DNA of 41,495 bases from contig DIKR01000085.1 in NCBI GenBank assembly GCA_002424625.1, forward strand, positions 1 through 41,495, given 5' to 3'. Below the pieces are notes generated by a model. That model did no database searches. It was not told where the DNA came from and was given only the letters and a program-made list of their open reading frames with translations. The DNA comes from Desulfuromonadaceae bacterium UBA5613. Its GTDB lineage: Bacteria; Desulfobacterota; Desulfuromonadia; Desulfuromonadales; UBA2197. The translations under genes were made by a program, and so were the position numbers. Shown here one piece after another: positions 41,206 to 41,495 of this stretch. The first letter of the stretch is position 1. Each line of letters begins with the position of its first letter.

Positions 41206-41495
41206 ATGAACTGCCAGGGACTGCGCATACCGTTATCGACCTACCGCCTCCAGTTCAATTCAGACTTCCGCTTCAGTGCCGCCCGGGAGATTGTTCCTTA
41301 TCTGCATCGCCTCGGCATCAGCGACCTCTACACCTCCCCCTATTTCAAGGCCAGCACCGGGAGTCGGCATGGCTACGACATTCTCGACCAGAACAGCCTC
41401 AATCCCGAAATCGGTTCAGAGCAGGACTATGAGGCGCTGGTCGCCGAGCTGCATCGTTGGTCGATGGGACAGATCCTGGATATCGTCCCCAACCA
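41206..41495 (+). CDS. treY: Maltooligosyltrehalose synthase (TreY), N-terminal part
   Basis: TreY converts the reducing-end alpha-1,4 bond of maltodextrin to the alpha-1,1 bond of trehalose. The visible 96 codons show the family start STYRLQFN, then the LHRLGISDLYTSPYFKA block, STGSRHGYDILD, LNPEIGS and the DIVPN region I strand of the GH13 barrel. GAGGAG lies just before the ATG. The gene runs off the window at 41495, so the rest and any third gene are not seen. Confidence 0.97.
   Translation, partial: MNCQGLRIPLSTYRLQFNSDFRFSAAREIVPYLHRLGISDLYTSPYFKASTGSRHGYDILDQNSLNPEIGSEQDYEALVAELHRWSMGQILDIVPN

Noticed and set aside
1..41495. CRISPR array, tRNA genes, insertion sequence or prophage
   Set aside because: No repeat-spacer pattern, cloverleaf, transposase or phage structural gene was recognised; tRNAscan or a repeat finder was not run.

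Overview
The window looks like chromosomal DNA from a Gram-negative, moderately GC-rich bacterium (GC judged by eye, not computed). The most likely source is a Desulfuromonadales-type deltaproteobacterium (Desulfuromonas/Pelobacter/Geobacter relatives). The case for this is the gene order of the division/cell-wall (dcw) cluster, a MurE with the DNPR motif of meso-diaminopimelate ligases, an FtsI with a C-terminal PASTA domain, an RlpA-type lipoprotein and an outer-membrane barrel. The lineage is an inference from gene content and remembered family patterns, not from a search.

Layout. (1) 1-430: the 3' tip of a 23S rRNA gene, a complete 5S rRNA and two terminators. (2) 448-17554, minus strand: a nearly complete dcw cluster transcribed mraZ-rsmH-ftsL-ftsI-murE-murF-mraY-murD-ftsW-murG-murC-ddl-ftsQ-ftsA-ftsZ. 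It is driven by a clear sigma70-type promoter with two 10-bp-spaced MraZ-box-like repeats. murB, which I would expect between murC and ddl, is absent; murC and ddl overlap directly. (3) 17.7-24.1 kb: small orphan genes, an RlpA lipoprotein, a 60-residue helix-turn-helix protein, a CBS/DRTGG-containing family II pyrophosphatase, a DEAD-box RNA helicase, an RluA-type pseudouridine synthase and a YgjP-type metalloprotease. (4) 24.2-30.8 kb: a GapN-type glyceraldehyde-3-phosphate dehydrogenase, an exported double rhodanese, an unrecognised 320-residue soluble protein, a PsiE-like membrane protein, an outer-membrane barrel, an O-methyltransferase-like protein and a YbaN/DUF454 membrane protein. (5) 30.8-38.96 kb, minus strand: a universal stress protein and an eleven-gene Mrp-type cation/proton antiporter cluster. 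(6) 39.3-41.5 kb, plus strand: treZ and the start of treY, divergent from the Mrp cluster.

How it works together. The dcw cluster makes lipid II precursors and the divisome. The helicase and pseudouridine synthase are RNA/ribosome maturation functions. The Mrp cluster is the most unusual block. It has three separate ND5/NuoL-M-N-like antiporter subunits, the MrpA C-terminal modules as two stand-alone small genes (MbhD/DUF4040-like and MbhE-like), and two extra small membrane proteins of 43 and 97 residues. A universal stress gene sits just downstream and the trehalose pathway is divergent from it. I read this as an ion and osmotic homeostasis island. That is an inference; no gene here proves which cation is moved.

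No CRISPR array, transposase, prophage gene or tRNA was recognised.
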